From Balamuthia mandrillaris (taxonomy: Eukaryota > Discosea > Longamoebia > Balamuthiidae), in assembly GCA_031835245.1 (NCBI GenBank), contig JAVKOQ010000004.1, positions 434,001-498,000 on the forward strand: a stretch of 64,000 nt of DNA. Reading direction: 5' to 3'. The position numbers and the translations under genes are program-made. Shown here in pieces: positions 33,911 through 45,814 of this stretch (position 1 is its first letter; each line of letters opens with the position of its first letter). The notes under the pieces were generated by a model that saw only the letters and a program-made list of their open reading frames with translations, had not been told where the DNA came from and made no database searches.

Positions 33911-34191
33911 TTTTTATTGTTAATTTAAATATAGAATAATAACGAATAAAAAATAGAGAAAAATTCAATATTAAAAACAAAAAAACAGTTTTTTGAATTT
34001 ATTATTCCTCATTGACAAAAACCTTTTTTAATTATGTAAAGAAGCTCAAATAATTTTTATTTTATAATTATAAAAATATTTTTATATATTTATTATATAG
34101 TTAATTGACAAAGCTCTGCTATATAGCTACTTATTTTATAAGTGAAGACAGTTCAGTTTTAAAAAAACTTTTATAAAATTTATTTTTGTGC
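33911..34191. other. intergenic stretch before the tRNA pair
   Basis: About 280 bp of AT-rich DNA between the ptsI terminator and the tRNA promoter. I see no gene or strong hairpin in it. Confidence 0.5.
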
Positions 34192-34197
34192 TATAAT
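34190..34197 (+). promoter_or_regulatory. extended -10 promoter of the tRNA-Tyr/tRNA-Gln unit
   Basis: TGCTATAAT (TG-n-TATAAT, 34189-34197) lies about 44 bp before the tRNA-Tyr gene. The extended form fits a stable-RNA promoter without an obvious -35 box. Confidence 0.65.
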
Positions 34198-34240
34198 ATT
34201 CATTGCATTAGACTAATAAGAGATATTTATGCAATTACCG

Positions 34241-34324
34241 GGGGGGTTTGCAGAGCGGCCAAATGCGGGTGGCTGTAACCCACTTTCTTCGGATTCGGGG
34301 GTTCGAATCCCTCACCCCCCACCA
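34241..34324 (+). tRNA. tRNA-Tyr (GTA)
   Basis: 84 nt including an encoded CCA. Acceptor stem GGGGGGT/ACCCCCC, anticodon stem GGTGG/CCACT with loop CTGTAAC (anticodon GTA), a long class II variable arm (TTTCTTCGGATT) and T-arm GGGGGTTCGAATCCCTC. The long variable arm is typical for bacterial tRNA-Tyr. Confidence 0.96.
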
Positions 34325-34327
34325 TAT

Positions 34328-34402
34328 TGCCCCATAGCCAAGCGGTAAGGCAACGGTTTTTGGTACCGTCATTCGTTAGTTCGAATCTAACTGGGGCAGC
34401 CA
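34328..34402 (+). tRNA. tRNA-Gln (TTG)
   Basis: 75 nt, CCA encoded. Acceptor TGCCCCA/TGGGGCA, D-arm TAGCCAAGCGGTAAGGCA, anticodon loop TTTTGGT (anticodon TTG), T-loop TTCGAAT. Only three bases after tRNA-Tyr, so co-transcribed. Confidence 0.96.
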
Positions 34403-35480
34403 TATGAAAATTCACTACAGTTAACTTTTATTAAAAGTCATTTTTTAAGAGTTGACTGATTTTTTTTTAAAAACAAATATTTATCAAATTAGTTTGATTA
34501 AATTTGTTTTTAAAATGCATTCTAAAAAAATCCCCAAAGGCAACCATATCTTACATAATTGTGCATTGGATTGTTTTTTGTATATAAAATCTTAATAAAA
34601 CTAGTTATATTAATGCCCACTCTTAAATTATTTTTATTAATGTTATCTGTTCATTGTATTTTGTATTATTGGTTTCAAATATTGTTTAACAACTATCAAA
34701 GATCTGATCAATCTAAGTAGTCATTTAGTTGCTTAAAATTCTTTTAAAAACTCATATTATTGGGTTTTAATTAAATTGTGTTTGAATGGTTGCTATCCAT
34801 TTTAGGTAATTTATAATAAAACTTGTGACTTTTTTAATTTATATTTTTAAAAATAAACATTTAGTAAAATAGCAAACAATAGCTCTTTAAAATTTTCATC
34901 TGGTTCATAATATTATTGTTTTGTTATTTTGTAAACAACTCATTTTATATAACAATTTAAATTCTTGGTATCAAGAATTAGTCATTTTCTTAGTTTATCA
35001 CTTTTATATCCCTTATATTTTTAATAGTAAATTTTCCATCTCTTGATTTTAAGTCTTCAAAGTTATAGAATTTAGAGAAAAAATTTCAATCATTTTTTAT
35101 TCTCCTTTAATTAGAATCACTTTTAATTAATAAACAAATTTTCTTTCTTTTTTAATATACATCAGTTATTCTTTTTGAAAAGGCCTTTTCAAAAAAGAAT
35201 AACATTAATAAAGATCATTATAATAGATGTTTAAATTATAGTTTTTGATGCTTTTCATTATGTTATATTAAAAATATGGTTTATTCGTATTGATAAAACC
35301 ATCACTTTTATGTAAGTTCATTCCTTCTTTCTTACTTTATTAAATTAATTCATTAATATATATTGCTAAACAAATAAAACAAATCTCAATTGAGACAAAA
35401 ATTAGTTTAAACTTTTACCCATTTATATAAGCTTATAATAATTATTCATATAATAATTTATATTTAATTAAAAAATTTAT
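34403..35480. other. 1.1 kb gene-free AT-rich stretch with a long palindrome
   Basis: No complete gene found. The most striking element is a near-perfect 39-bp palindrome at 35165-35203 (arms GTTATTC...GAAAAGG and CCTTTTC...GAATAAC, centre AAGGCCTT). A 37-codon open stretch on the minus strand (about 34990-35102, with TGA as Trp) has no start codon. The stretch ends at a plus-strand terminator (35481), although no gene precedes it, so a small RNA or an extended tRNA transcript may end there. Confidence 0.5.
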
Positions 35481-35521
35481 AAAGCAAAACTCATATTAAT
35501 TTTTGAGTTTTGCTTTTTTTT
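35481..35521 (+). terminator. strong intrinsic terminator before proS
   Basis: Stem AAAGCAAAACTCA (35481-35493) / TGAGTTTTGCTTT (35504-35516) followed by a T-run and then TATATAAT, likely the proS -10 region. No gene lies upstream on this strand for more than 1 kb apart from the tRNAs, so the transcript it ends is unexplained. Confidence 0.8.
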
Positions 35522-35564
35522 ATATAATTTAAATACTCTTTTTTCAAGAGAAAGGAAAACAAAA

Positions 35565-37007
35565 ATGAAAAAATTAGAAAAAATTACACCTTGAAATGAA
35601 GATTTTTCTAGGTGATATGTAGATGTTATTAAACAAGCTGAATTTATGGAATATGGTCCAATTAAAGGAACAATTTATTTCAAGCCTAATTCTTTTGCTC
35701 TTTGAGAAAAAATTCAAGAAAATTTAAATAAATATTTTAAACGCGAAAATGTTAAAAACGTTTATTTTCCTTTGTTAATTCCCCAAAGTTTTATTACAAA
35801 AGAGAAAAGTCATGTGGAAGGTTTTGCTCCTGAACTTCTTACAATCACTCACGCTGGTGAAAAAAAATTATCAGAAGAGCTTTATGTTCGGCCAACTTCT
35901 GAAGTTCTTTTTGCAGATTGTTTTAAAAAGGAATTAGCTAATAACAATCAATTACCACTTATTTATAATCAGTGAACTTCAGTGCTTAGATGAGAAAAAA
36001 ATACAAATCCTTTTTTAAGAACAACAGAATTTTTATGACAAGAAGGCCACACCGTTCATTCTAATGCTGAAGAAGCAAAAAGATTAGCAAAAAAAATGAT
36101 AGGAATCTATAAAGATTTCATAGAAAATTACTTGGCTATTCCTGTTATTATTGGTAATAAAACAGAAAGAGAACGTTTTGCAGGAGCAGAACAAACTTAT
36201 ACTGTAGAAGCAATGATGAAAGATGGAAAAGCTTTACAAAGTGGAACTTCTCATTATTTAGCTCAAAATTTTTCTAAAAGTTTTGACATTGTTTTTAAAA
36301 ATGATAAAAATGAATTCGAAAATCCATATCAAACATCTTGAGGTGTATCAACAAGATTAATTGGTGGATTGATAATGACTCACGGTGATGATAGAGGTGT
36401 GATTTTACCTCCAAAAATTGCTCCTATCCAAGTTGATATCTTAGAACTTTTTGCAATTAAAAATCCCATTGTTTCAATTGTTGCTAAACAAATTTTTGAG
36501 AAATTAAAAATAAAATTTACATTAAGAATTGATTCAACAGATAATCAACCTGGATATAAAGCTTCAAGATCAGAAGTTTTAGGAACTCCACTAAGAATTG
36601 AAGTAGGACCAAGAGATTTAGAAAAAAATCAAGTAGCAATTGTAAGAAGAGATACTTTAGAAAAACACCAAGTAGAAGTTGAAAAAGTATTTGAAAAAGT
36701 AGAGTTTTTACTAGAAGAAATTCAAAACAATCTTTATAATCAAGCCAAATCAAGATTAGTTAATAATATTGTTACTGCTTTTGATTATGAAGAATTTAAA
36801 ACAAAAATAGCACAAAATAAATTCGTTATTATTCCTTTTGAAGGAGACGAAGAACTAGAAAAACAAATTCAAGCAGAAACAGGCGCAACAACTCGATGCA
36901 TACCTTTGGATAAAGAATTTATTAATGTTCTACAATCAGTTAAAAGTGAATGTATGTTCACCAAAAAAACAACAAATAGATTTGTAATTTTTGCAAAAGC
37001 TTACTAA
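35565..37007 (+). CDS. proS: prolyl-tRNA synthetase (eukaryote-like type)
   Basis: 480 residues. Class II synthetase motifs: [21 protein letters not shown], motif 2 [16 protein letters not shown] and motif 3 region [17 protein letters not shown]. There is an anticodon-binding domain but no editing insert. The C-terminus ends in a tyrosine after [13 protein letters not shown], as in the archaeal/eukaryal ProRS type that mycoplasmas use. It charges tRNA-Pro. Start ATG at 35565 follows AGAAAGGA. Many TGA Trp codons at conserved positions (TPWNEDFSRW). Confidence 0.96.
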
Positions 37008-37060
37008 TATTTCACTTTTAAATTATAATTTAATTATTAAAAAGAAAGGTTATTTTTAAT

Positions 37061-37366
37061 ATGTCAACAAAAATTAAAGATGTTACAAAATCTCAAATTT
37101 TTCCAGCAATTAATTCAGATAAATTAGCTCTTGTAGTATTTCATCAAAAAAATTGCGGTGCTTGCATTATGCTTGAACCAGTTTTAGAAAAATTAGTTGA
37201 AAAAATGGATGTTGTAGTTTACAAAGTAGATATCCACGCTGACATGAGCTATACAAGAGAAGTGGGTATTCAAGGAACTCCAACAATATTAGTTTACAAA
37301 CACGGAGTTTTATCTAATACATTAGTTGGATACAGAAGCTTAGATCAACTTCAAAAAGCTTTATAA
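37061..37366 (+). CDS. trxA: thioredoxin-like protein with a CGAC active site
   Basis: 101 residues with the thioredoxin fold: VVFHQKNCGACIMLEPVLEKL, then VDIHADMSYTREVGIQGTPTILVYKHG with the cis-proline in GTPT. The redox motif is N-CGAC; typical thioredoxin has W-CGPC, and the change of Trp and Pro should alter the redox potential. It reduces disulfides with thioredoxin reductase (not in this window). AAGAAAGG lies before the ATG. Its terminator arm starts at 37382. Confidence 0.88.
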   Translation: MSTKIKDVTKSQIFPAINSDKLALVVFHQKNCGACIMLEPVLEKLVEKMDVVVYKVDIHADMSYTREVGIQGTPTILVYKHGVLSNTLVGYRSLDQLQKAL

Positions 37367-37399
37367 AAGAAGTATTTTAATAAAAAAAACACTTGAAAT

Positions 37400-38911
37400 T
37401 GAGGTGATACCCTTTTCTTGAAAAAATTTTTGAGTGTTTTAATTAATTATAATTTGAAATGAATGTTTCCCAAAATTTAATGGGAGACATTCATTTTATT
37501 TTATCTTTAATTCGTTTGTAATTGTAATAATAAATATAATTTGCAATTGCTTTGTGAAATTGTTTAAAAGTTAAAAATTCTTTTTCGCGACCATAAAAAC
37601 ATTCTCTTTTTAATGTTCCAAAAAACGACTCAATAATGCTATTATCTAAACAATTTCCTTTTCGAGACATGGACTGAGTTATTCCTTTTTGTTTTAATTT
37701 TTCTGAAAATTGTCTATGTTGATACTGCCAACCTTGATCACTGTGAAAAATTAAACCTTCAAGATTTTTGTGTTTGAAAAAAGCTCTTTGAAGCATTTTT
37801 CTAATTTGCTGGTTATTAGCGCTTGTAGACAAATCTCAAGCAATAACTTCGCCATTAAACATATCTAAAATTGGCGATAAATATGCTTTCCAAATGGTGC
37901 GCTAAATTCAGTTACATCTGTAGTTCATTTTTGATTTGGTTGAGTAGCAGCAAAATTTCTATTTAAAATATTGTCTGCAATTTTGCCAACTGTTCCTTTG
38001 TAAGATTTGTATTTTCTTCTAGAACAAATTGCTTTGAGATTGAATTTTTTCATTAATCTGCGAACTTTTTTAAATCCAATTTTATAGTCTCTATTATTAA
38101 GTTCAGCTTTTATTCTTCTTTTTCCATATCTTGCTTTATTTTCTTCAAAAATAAGCTTCATTTGGCTTATAATTTCTTCATTTTTCTTGTCAAAATCTTC
38201 TTTTTTGAATTCATAATAAAAAGTAGATATAGGAATAGAAAACTCTTTTAATACTTGAGTTAATCGCAGGTTTTTATCAGCTTTTACTCTATTATAAATT
38301 TTTTTTATTTTTTCTTGCCTTGGTTGATTTGAGTCAAAGATCTCTACCAAGGCTCTTCACTTTTTTTAGTACTTCATTTTCTTTTTTTAAAAGTTTAATT
38401 TCTTCTCTAAGAAGTTTAAGTTCTTCATATACAGATAATGAAGAATTTGATTGATCTTGACTATCGGAATTGTTTGATACTTTTGTAGATTTATTATTAT
38501 TAATCTTAGATTTCATTATTGGTCTTCCTTTGTTTAATTCTAAACCACTAATTCCCGATTCTAAATATTTTTTCGCTCAAAAAGATATTTGACTTGGATT
38601 AAGATTATTTTCAAGTGAAATTTTAATCATTGTTTCACCAGCTAAAATCTTTTAACTATGTTTAATCTTTGATCTATAGTTCACTTTTTATTTCGTGGTT
38701 TTTTCTTAAGACCTTCAACTCCTAATTTGTTATAAATTTTTTCTCAAAAATTTACTGGATTTAAAAAATTTTTCTGACTTGTATTAGCAAAATCAGGCTT
38801 TTTAATTTCAATTCCTTTTTTGTATTTTTTTACACATTCTAATTTGAATTCTAATGAATATTTCATAAAAAATCCCCTTTTCTATTTTTCTAGGAAAAGG
38901 GGATCTGCTCA
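37400..38911 (-). mobile_element. IS3-family (IS150-type) insertion sequence, copy 2
   Basis: 1512 bp, reverse orientation to copies 1 and 3. Ends TGAGGTGATACCCTTTTC at 37400 and the complement of TGAGCAGATCCCCTTTTCC at 38911. Nearly identical to copy 1 over its whole length, so recent movement is likely. Outer flanks show no clear target duplication. Confidence 0.9.
37443..38866 (-). pseudogene. IS150-type transposase, copy 2, frameshifted
   Basis: orfA starts at 38866. Compared with copy 1 it has a one-base loss in a T-run near 38650 (AAAAGATTTTAG, giving a stop). OrfB has a one-base loss near 37890 (GGAAAGC against GGAAAAGC) between the first and second catalytic aspartates. The orfA/orfB junction keeps seven A (about 38360-38366). 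The C-terminal end after [10 protein letters not shown] is intact ([17 protein letters not shown]). So this copy is broken elsewhere than copy 1. Confidence 0.85.
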
Positions 38912-38947
38912 ATTCAAGTTGTTTTTTTATTAAATAATTACTAAAGA

Positions 38948-40300
<1,353 letters not shown>

Positions 40301-40456
40301 TTTTCTCCTTGCTTGCTTTTATGTGTTCGAAATATATTTTTAAATTATATTCTTTTTTATTAATTTGTAAAATAACTATGATAATAATGTTGAAAAAGCT
40401 TCATTTAAAAACAAATTTAGTTAGTTTTCAACAAATTAACAATGAAAATTTGAAAT

Positions 40457-40492
40457 AAAAAAAGAATATTGGTAAAACAATATTCTTTTTTT
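40457..40492 (-). terminator. tRNA-His terminator
   Basis: Perfect 15-bp stem AAAAAAAGAATATTG/CAATATTCTTTTTTT with loop GTAAAA, downstream of the minus-strand tRNA-His gene and upstream of the eno promoter. Confidence 0.88.
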
Positions 40493-40544
40493 AAAATCTT
40501 TTGTAGTTGCTACTTTTTTAAATAAAGATTTTAACTTAAAAAAA

Positions 40545-40621
40545 TGGGGCAGATGACGGGGATTGAACCCGCGTATGTCGGAGCCACAACCCGATGCGTT
40601 AACCACTTCGCCACATCCGCC
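40545..40621 (-). tRNA. tRNA-His (GTG)
   Basis: 77 nt, CCA encoded. Acceptor GCGGATG/CATCTGC plus an extra 5' G opposite C73 (the His identity G-1, encoded in the DNA). Anticodon loop TTGTGGC (anticodon GTG), T-arm GCGGGTTCAATCCCCGT. TATAAT (complement of 40636-40641) lies 15 bp upstream. Confidence 0.96.
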
Positions 40622-40635
40622 AATTGAGCATTAAC

Positions 40636-40641
40636 ATTATA
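40636..40641 (-). promoter_or_regulatory. -10 box of tRNA-His
   Basis: TATAAT on the minus strand in TAGTATAATGTTAATG, directly upstream of the tRNA. No clear -35 box in the A/T-only DNA before it. Confidence 0.6.
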
Positions 40642-40669
40642 CTATTTTTTAATTAAAAACAAATTTATT

Positions 40670-41030
40670 TTAAAAATTACTTTAAAATTTCATTTTTTTT
40701 AGCCAATTGTTCAAACATAAGTTTTATATAATTCATAATAAATAGTATTTTTATTTTTATTTTTAATTATTTTTGCTAAAATTTTACTTTATCTATGCTA
40801 ATGTTAGAGTTACCAATTGATATTGTAAAATTATATAAAAGTTTAAAGCTAATGTATTCACAATTAGCTTTTTATCTTGTTGAAGTAACTCAAAATACAT
40901 TTGATAAGTTCCCCATCTCTCTTCATTAGAGAAGGGGTTGCAATCCTTTATATAATGAAGTTTTAAATTAATAACAAATAACAAACAAATTTTTTATTTT
41001 TTTATAAAAATTATTATATTGAAAGGTTAC
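40670..41030 (+). promoter_or_regulatory. potABCD upstream region with two hairpins
   Basis: A terminator-like hairpin AAAGCTAAT/ATTAGCTTT with a T-run (40845-40871) has no gene before it. A GC-rich inverted repeat CCCC-A-TCTCT...AGAGA-A-GGGG (40911-40937) then lies just before a -10 box TATAAT (40951-40956), over the place of the -35 box. The second could be an operator for the polyamine transporter operon, or a folded RNA from an upstream start. Function inferred. Confidence 0.45.
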
Positions 41031-41032
41031 TT

Positions 41033-42373
41033 ATGACTAATTTCAAAAAAGATGAGATTCTAATCTCTTTAGTTGATGTTGAAAAAGAATTTGATGGTAA
41101 GAAAATTCTTAATCAAATTAATTTAGATATCAAAAAAGGTGAATTTGTAACTTTACTAGGTCCATCTGGTTCTGGAAAAACAACAATTTTGCGTTTAATT
41201 GGTGGTTTTGAATGAACAACTAGAGGTGAAATCAAGTTCAATGGAGTTGATATAAAAGATGTTCCTCCTCACAAAAGAGATACTGCCACTATTTTCCAAG
41301 ATTATGCTCTTTTTCCTCACTTATCTGTTAAAGGAAACATTAAATTTGGACTTAAATTAAAGAGATATCCACTTAATAAAGAAGAAATTAAACCAGCTAC
41401 TTTGCTTCGTTTAGAAGAAAACAAAAAACAATGAGCTTTAAAAGCTAAACAAAAAATGAATGAATTGAATAAAATTCAAATTGAATATGAAAAACACATA
41501 GAAGATCCAAGTGTAGATGCAAAAACAAAGAAAAAATATCAAAATTGATTAGATGATTCTGATTTTAAATACTCATATTGAGAAAATTTTGTAAGTTCTA
41601 AAGTTGAAGCATTTGAAAAAAAATATTTAACAAGAAAAATTACAAAAGAAGAAATGGAAAAAGAAATTGCAGAAATCATTGAATTAGTGGGTTTAAAAGG
41701 AAACGAAAACAAATCTATTTTTGAACTCTCAGGTGGTATGAAACAAAGAGTTGCTCTTGCTCGTTCTTTAGTTATTGAACCTGAAATTGTTTTATTAGAC
41801 GAACCACTTTCTGCATTAGATGCTAAAATCAGACAAAAAATGCAAGTATTTTTAAAAGACATTCAACAAAAACTTGGTTTAACTTTTGTTTTTGTAACTC
41901 ATGATCAAGATGAAGCTTTAGAACTTTCAGATAGAATTGCTGTTATTAGAAATGGAAAAATCGAACAATATGATAAAGCAAAAAACATTTATGATTATCC
42001 AGTTAATAAATGAGTAGCTAATTTTATTGGCGATTCTAATTTTTTTCATGCTAAATTTTTAGGAAATAATAAAGTTTTGCTTCTAGATAAAGAAATTAAA
42101 ACTATTCATTCAGAATTTAAAACAAACCAAATTGTAGATGCTTTAATTCGTCCGGAAGATATTGATATTGATTTAAATTTTGGATTTTTTAAAGGAATTG
42201 TAGTAAAAAATTCTTACAAAGGTTCATATTACTTTGTAGATGTTAAAGTAAATGAAAAAATTATTTTTGTAGAAACAAATGATAATTATGATGTAGGTCA
42301 AGAAGTGTTTTTAAAATGAGATTTAGATGCAATCCATCTAATGACAAAAGAAGATGAATCACTTACTAACTAA
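41033..42373 (+). CDS. potA: spermidine/putrescine ABC importer ATPase
   Basis: 446 residues. Walker [10 protein letters not shown] (43-51), Q-loop [10 protein letters not shown], signature LSGGMKQR (about 232), Walker [14 protein letters not shown] and H-loop FVTHDQDEA, followed by a TOBE-like domain. Between Q-loop and signature there is an insert of about 90 residues (about 115-205), charged and helical, which ordinary PotA lacks. It powers polyamine import with PotB and PotC. First gene of potABCD; GAAAGG before the ATG; overlaps potB by 20 bp. Confidence 0.93.
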
Positions 42374-43238
42374 ACTCAAAACTAAAGTAATTAACTTTGT
42401 TTTAGACTTCAAATCTTCTTGAAACTTAAGATTATCACTTTCTTTACCATACATTATTTTTAGCTTCATTTTTATAGTAATTCCACTACTTTTACTCTTT
42501 ATAAAATCAGTTTCTCCTGTTGAGTTTGAAAATAATTACCAAAGCATAAAAACAAACTTTTCAGTAGTTAGAGAAGCAAGTACTTGATTAATAATTTGAC
42601 GTTCAGTATATTTAGGGATTTTAACAGCATTAATATGTTTAATTTTTGCACTTCCTTATGCTTTTTTTGTTTCTACTAATAAATCAAAAGCTTTCAAAAT
42701 TTATGCAATTTCTTTAATTGTTTCTCCTTTGGTAATTTTTACAATTGCAAAAGTATTTTCATTAAGAGCTTTATTTGTAGCGATTTTTGATGATGAAGAG
42801 TTAAACAATCAAGGATTTATGCTTCTTGGATTAGTGTTTTTAAACTTTCCTTTTATGGTAATTCCTTTATACACTGTTTTTAGAGATATGTCAAAAAACC
42901 TCTTAGAAGCTTCAGCTGATTTAGGTTATAACAAATTTCAAACTTTGATTAAAGTAGCTTTACCATATGGATTAAAAGCGATTTTTTCAGGTATTGCGCT
43001 AGTATTTTTGATGGCAGCAACAAGTATTGTTATTTCTGATAAATTACTACCAAGTGGCCAACAAAATCAATTAATTGGAAATTTCATCAACAATAGTGCA
43101 AATTTAGCAAATCCATTTGATTTGGCTAAAACTTCTTCACTTGTTTTAATTACAATTTTAGTTTTATTAGGAATTTATGGACTAATTTATTTTGTTCCAT
43201 TAGCTATTATGAAATTTAAAGGAGTAGAACATGACTAG
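42354..43238 (+). CDS. potB: spermidine/putrescine ABC importer permease PotB
   Basis: 294 residues with about six membrane segments and the importer EAA loop LLEASADLGYNKFQTLIKVALP. Read through TGA at SSWNLR, TWLIIW. It starts inside potA (20 bp overlap) and overlaps potC by 8 bp, typical of this operon. Confidence 0.93.
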
Positions 43239-44058
43239 AATCCTTGACTATATTAAAGAAAAAGAAATTTGAAAAAAAAGTTATGTTTGATTAATTTTAA
43301 TTTTATTTTACATTCCGATAATTTTTGGAGCCTTTTTTTCATTTAATGCTCCTTCCAAAAAAGGATTTATTTCAACTACTTGAAATAGTTTTTCGCTTCA
43401 AGCCTTTAGAGATTTATCAACTAAAAATTTTGCTTCTGCATTAGTAAATTCAATAATTATTGCATTAGTAACGGCACTAATTGTGATTATTATTTCTTTG
43501 ATAACTGTATTTGCGCTTTGAAAACAAAGAAATAAAACTGTAAAATCTTATGTCAATATTTCTTCAAATATTCCATTAATTAACCCAGATGTTATCACTG
43601 CAGTTGCGATGGCAATTATTTTATCTTTATTATTTGGTACTTTAGTAGCAACAAAAGAAGGTTTACTAAGATCTATTGTTTCACATATTGTTATGACATT
43701 ACCATATGGTATTTTGCTTTTGTATCCAAGAAGTGAAAAGTTTTCAAAAACTCTTTTTGAAGCTTCACAAGATCTTGGATATAATAAATTTAAAACCTGA
43801 TTTTTAATTTATTTAAAATATATGATTCCTGCAATTATTTTAGCTTCTGTTGTTATTATCTTTTTATCTTTTGATGATTTTATCATTACAAAAATTACAT
43901 CTAATGCTCAAACTGTAGGTACTTTGCTTTATCAAGGAACATTTAAAACTTGAGCTTTATTATTGGGTGCAATTATGTTGACTATGATTGTAATTGGTAA
44001 TGTGATTTGAATTAGATATAAATTAAACAAAAGTAAAAGAGGTAAAAATGAAATTTAA
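43231..44058 (+). CDS. potC: spermidine/putrescine ABC importer permease PotC
   Basis: 275 residues, six membrane segments, EAA loop FEASQDLGYNKFKTWFLIYLK. LINPDVITAVAMAI is the conserved PotC region. AAAGGAG lies before the ATG inside the end of potB. Overlaps potD by 11 bp. Confidence 0.93.
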
Positions 44059-45772
44059 ATTAAAATCACGTTATAAATGAACAATTTTTTCCTTGATTTT
44101 GCTTCTTATTTCTTCACTTATGATAGCTTTTAAAGTCAATTTGCCTTTTAGACCTTTAATTATGAATTATGAATCCTATCTCTCAGAGCCAGGAAAAGAA
44201 GAACTTGAAAAAGATTTTGATTATAGAGAATTTGGTGATGTTTCAGAATTTACAAAAGCAATTGAAGATAAAAGAACCATAGGTGGCGTTGGATCTGATT
44301 TTCAAATTGCTCGTTTAGTCCAAAAAAATTTAATTCAAAAAATAGATTGATCTAAACTATTTCAAAATTCACAAAATGAAAAACTCAAAAAAGGATTTAA
44401 AACCCCAGCTAATTATTATTCACTTACAAAAAAAGAAAAAGAAGTTGTTTTAGCAAGAAAAAGAAGAACTTTTGAGTCTTTAATTCGTCCTGAAGTTGTT
44501 TCACATATAGATGAATATGATAAATTTTTAGTAGATGAAAAAGGAAATAAAATTGATTCAGATAAAGATGGAATAGCAGATCGTTTTTGAGAATTTTTTG
44601 TTCCTTATTATACTCAAGATAAAGTTATTGCTTACACAGTAGGTGATTACAAAAACAAAAACAATGAAATAGTTGAGATTAAACCAGAGTTACTAAAAAA
44701 TGAAAAATATAGAGAAAATAAAGCATTTATTCAAGAAAAAGGGATTAAATTCCTGGATCAAACTGTAGCAGAAATTGGTAAAACACTAAGAGAATATGGT
44801 TACAAATATTTTGAATGAACAGAAGCTATGCGTGATAATTTATTACTAGGTTCAGAAAAAATAGGAAATTACACCGGAATAGTTACAAAAGATAATTATA
44901 AACAACAAATTGATGATTTTGTAAGCTATATAAAAGACATTACTAATAAAAATTTTGCAGATTTACGCTTTAATTATTACAGCTCTTCAGGTCTTGATTT
45001 AACAACAAATTTAATTGATATTGAGAAAAAACCAGAAGTTGGATTTATTTACAACGGAGATGCTTTAGATGCTCATTATAGCAAAGATAATTTTGATTGA
45101 TTAAAAGATGGAAAAACCATTAATATCATCAGACCAAAAAATAATTTAACTTTATTAGATGGTTGAATTTTACTAAAAGATATAAGTTCTGATGTTGTTG
45201 ATAAGTTTTACAATTCTTTATACAATTCAGTTTACAAAGGTGAAGATTTAAGTGAAGATCAAATGTTTAAAATGGCATTAGAAAAAGCAAGATACAAAGA
45301 TCCAGAGGATGATCAAATCAAATCAGGTTATTATTTAGATTATGAAAAATTACCTAATTTAGCAAATTTTGATTTCATTAATTACACTCCTTCATTTACA
45401 AACACTTTTGAGTTCTTTAAGAAGACTTATTTCAATGATAATGTTGAAACAGTTAATGCTTTAGATGATAACAATGTCGAAACAGGAGATGAAATTGATT
45501 TGATTAAAGATAAAAATGGTATTGTAGCTGCTAATGAAGCAACTCCAACAATAGCATTTGAACAATTAGCTGCCACTGCTGAAGAAAGAGCTTCATTATT
45601 TGGACTCAATATTTATCTTTCACAACAACCTAAGCAAACAATTTATGGACAAAGACCAGAAGATTTTCCAAATGATACCACTTATGATATTCACTACTCT
45701 TTTATTGCACCAGTAGATGAAAATCTAGATTCAAATATTAGAACTTATTACATAATAAAAACAAAATCTTAA
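44048..45772 (+). CDS. potD: polyamine-binding protein PotD
   Basis: 574 residues, longer than a typical PotD (about 350). N-terminal signal/anchor WTIFSLILLLISSLMIAF without a lipobox cysteine. Solute-binding lobes include the usual hinge-type segment VGFIYNGDALDAHY and PKNNLTLLDGWILLKDI. It delivers spermidine/putrescine to PotBC outside the cell. The extra length lies mostly in the middle and in the acidic C-terminal third. Last gene of the operon. Confidence 0.85.
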
Positions 45773-45814
45773 TTTTTATATATAATTATTTAGAAAATTT
45801 AAATTAAGGAAAAA

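Larger units (their letters stand above)
37382..38927. terminator. trxA/eno terminator split by an insertion sequence
   Basis: The arms AAAAAAAACACTTGAA (37382-37397) and TTCAAGTTGTTTTTTT (38913-38928) lie at the two outer borders of IS copy 2. Together they make a bidirectional terminator between converging trxA (plus) and eno (minus), with one bulged base. The IS lies in the loop, as does copy 1 in the smc terminator. Confidence 0.7.

Noticed and set aside
34227-34415. Minus-strand open frame of 62 codons over the two tRNA genes
   Set aside because: It is the complement of tRNA-Tyr and tRNA-Gln; translated tRNA genes often give such false proteins.
34990-35102. 37-codon minus-strand open stretch (ends KNIRDIKVIN) in the gene desert
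   Set aside because: No start codon; an in-frame stop lies directly before it. It may be a gene remnant, but this cannot be supported.
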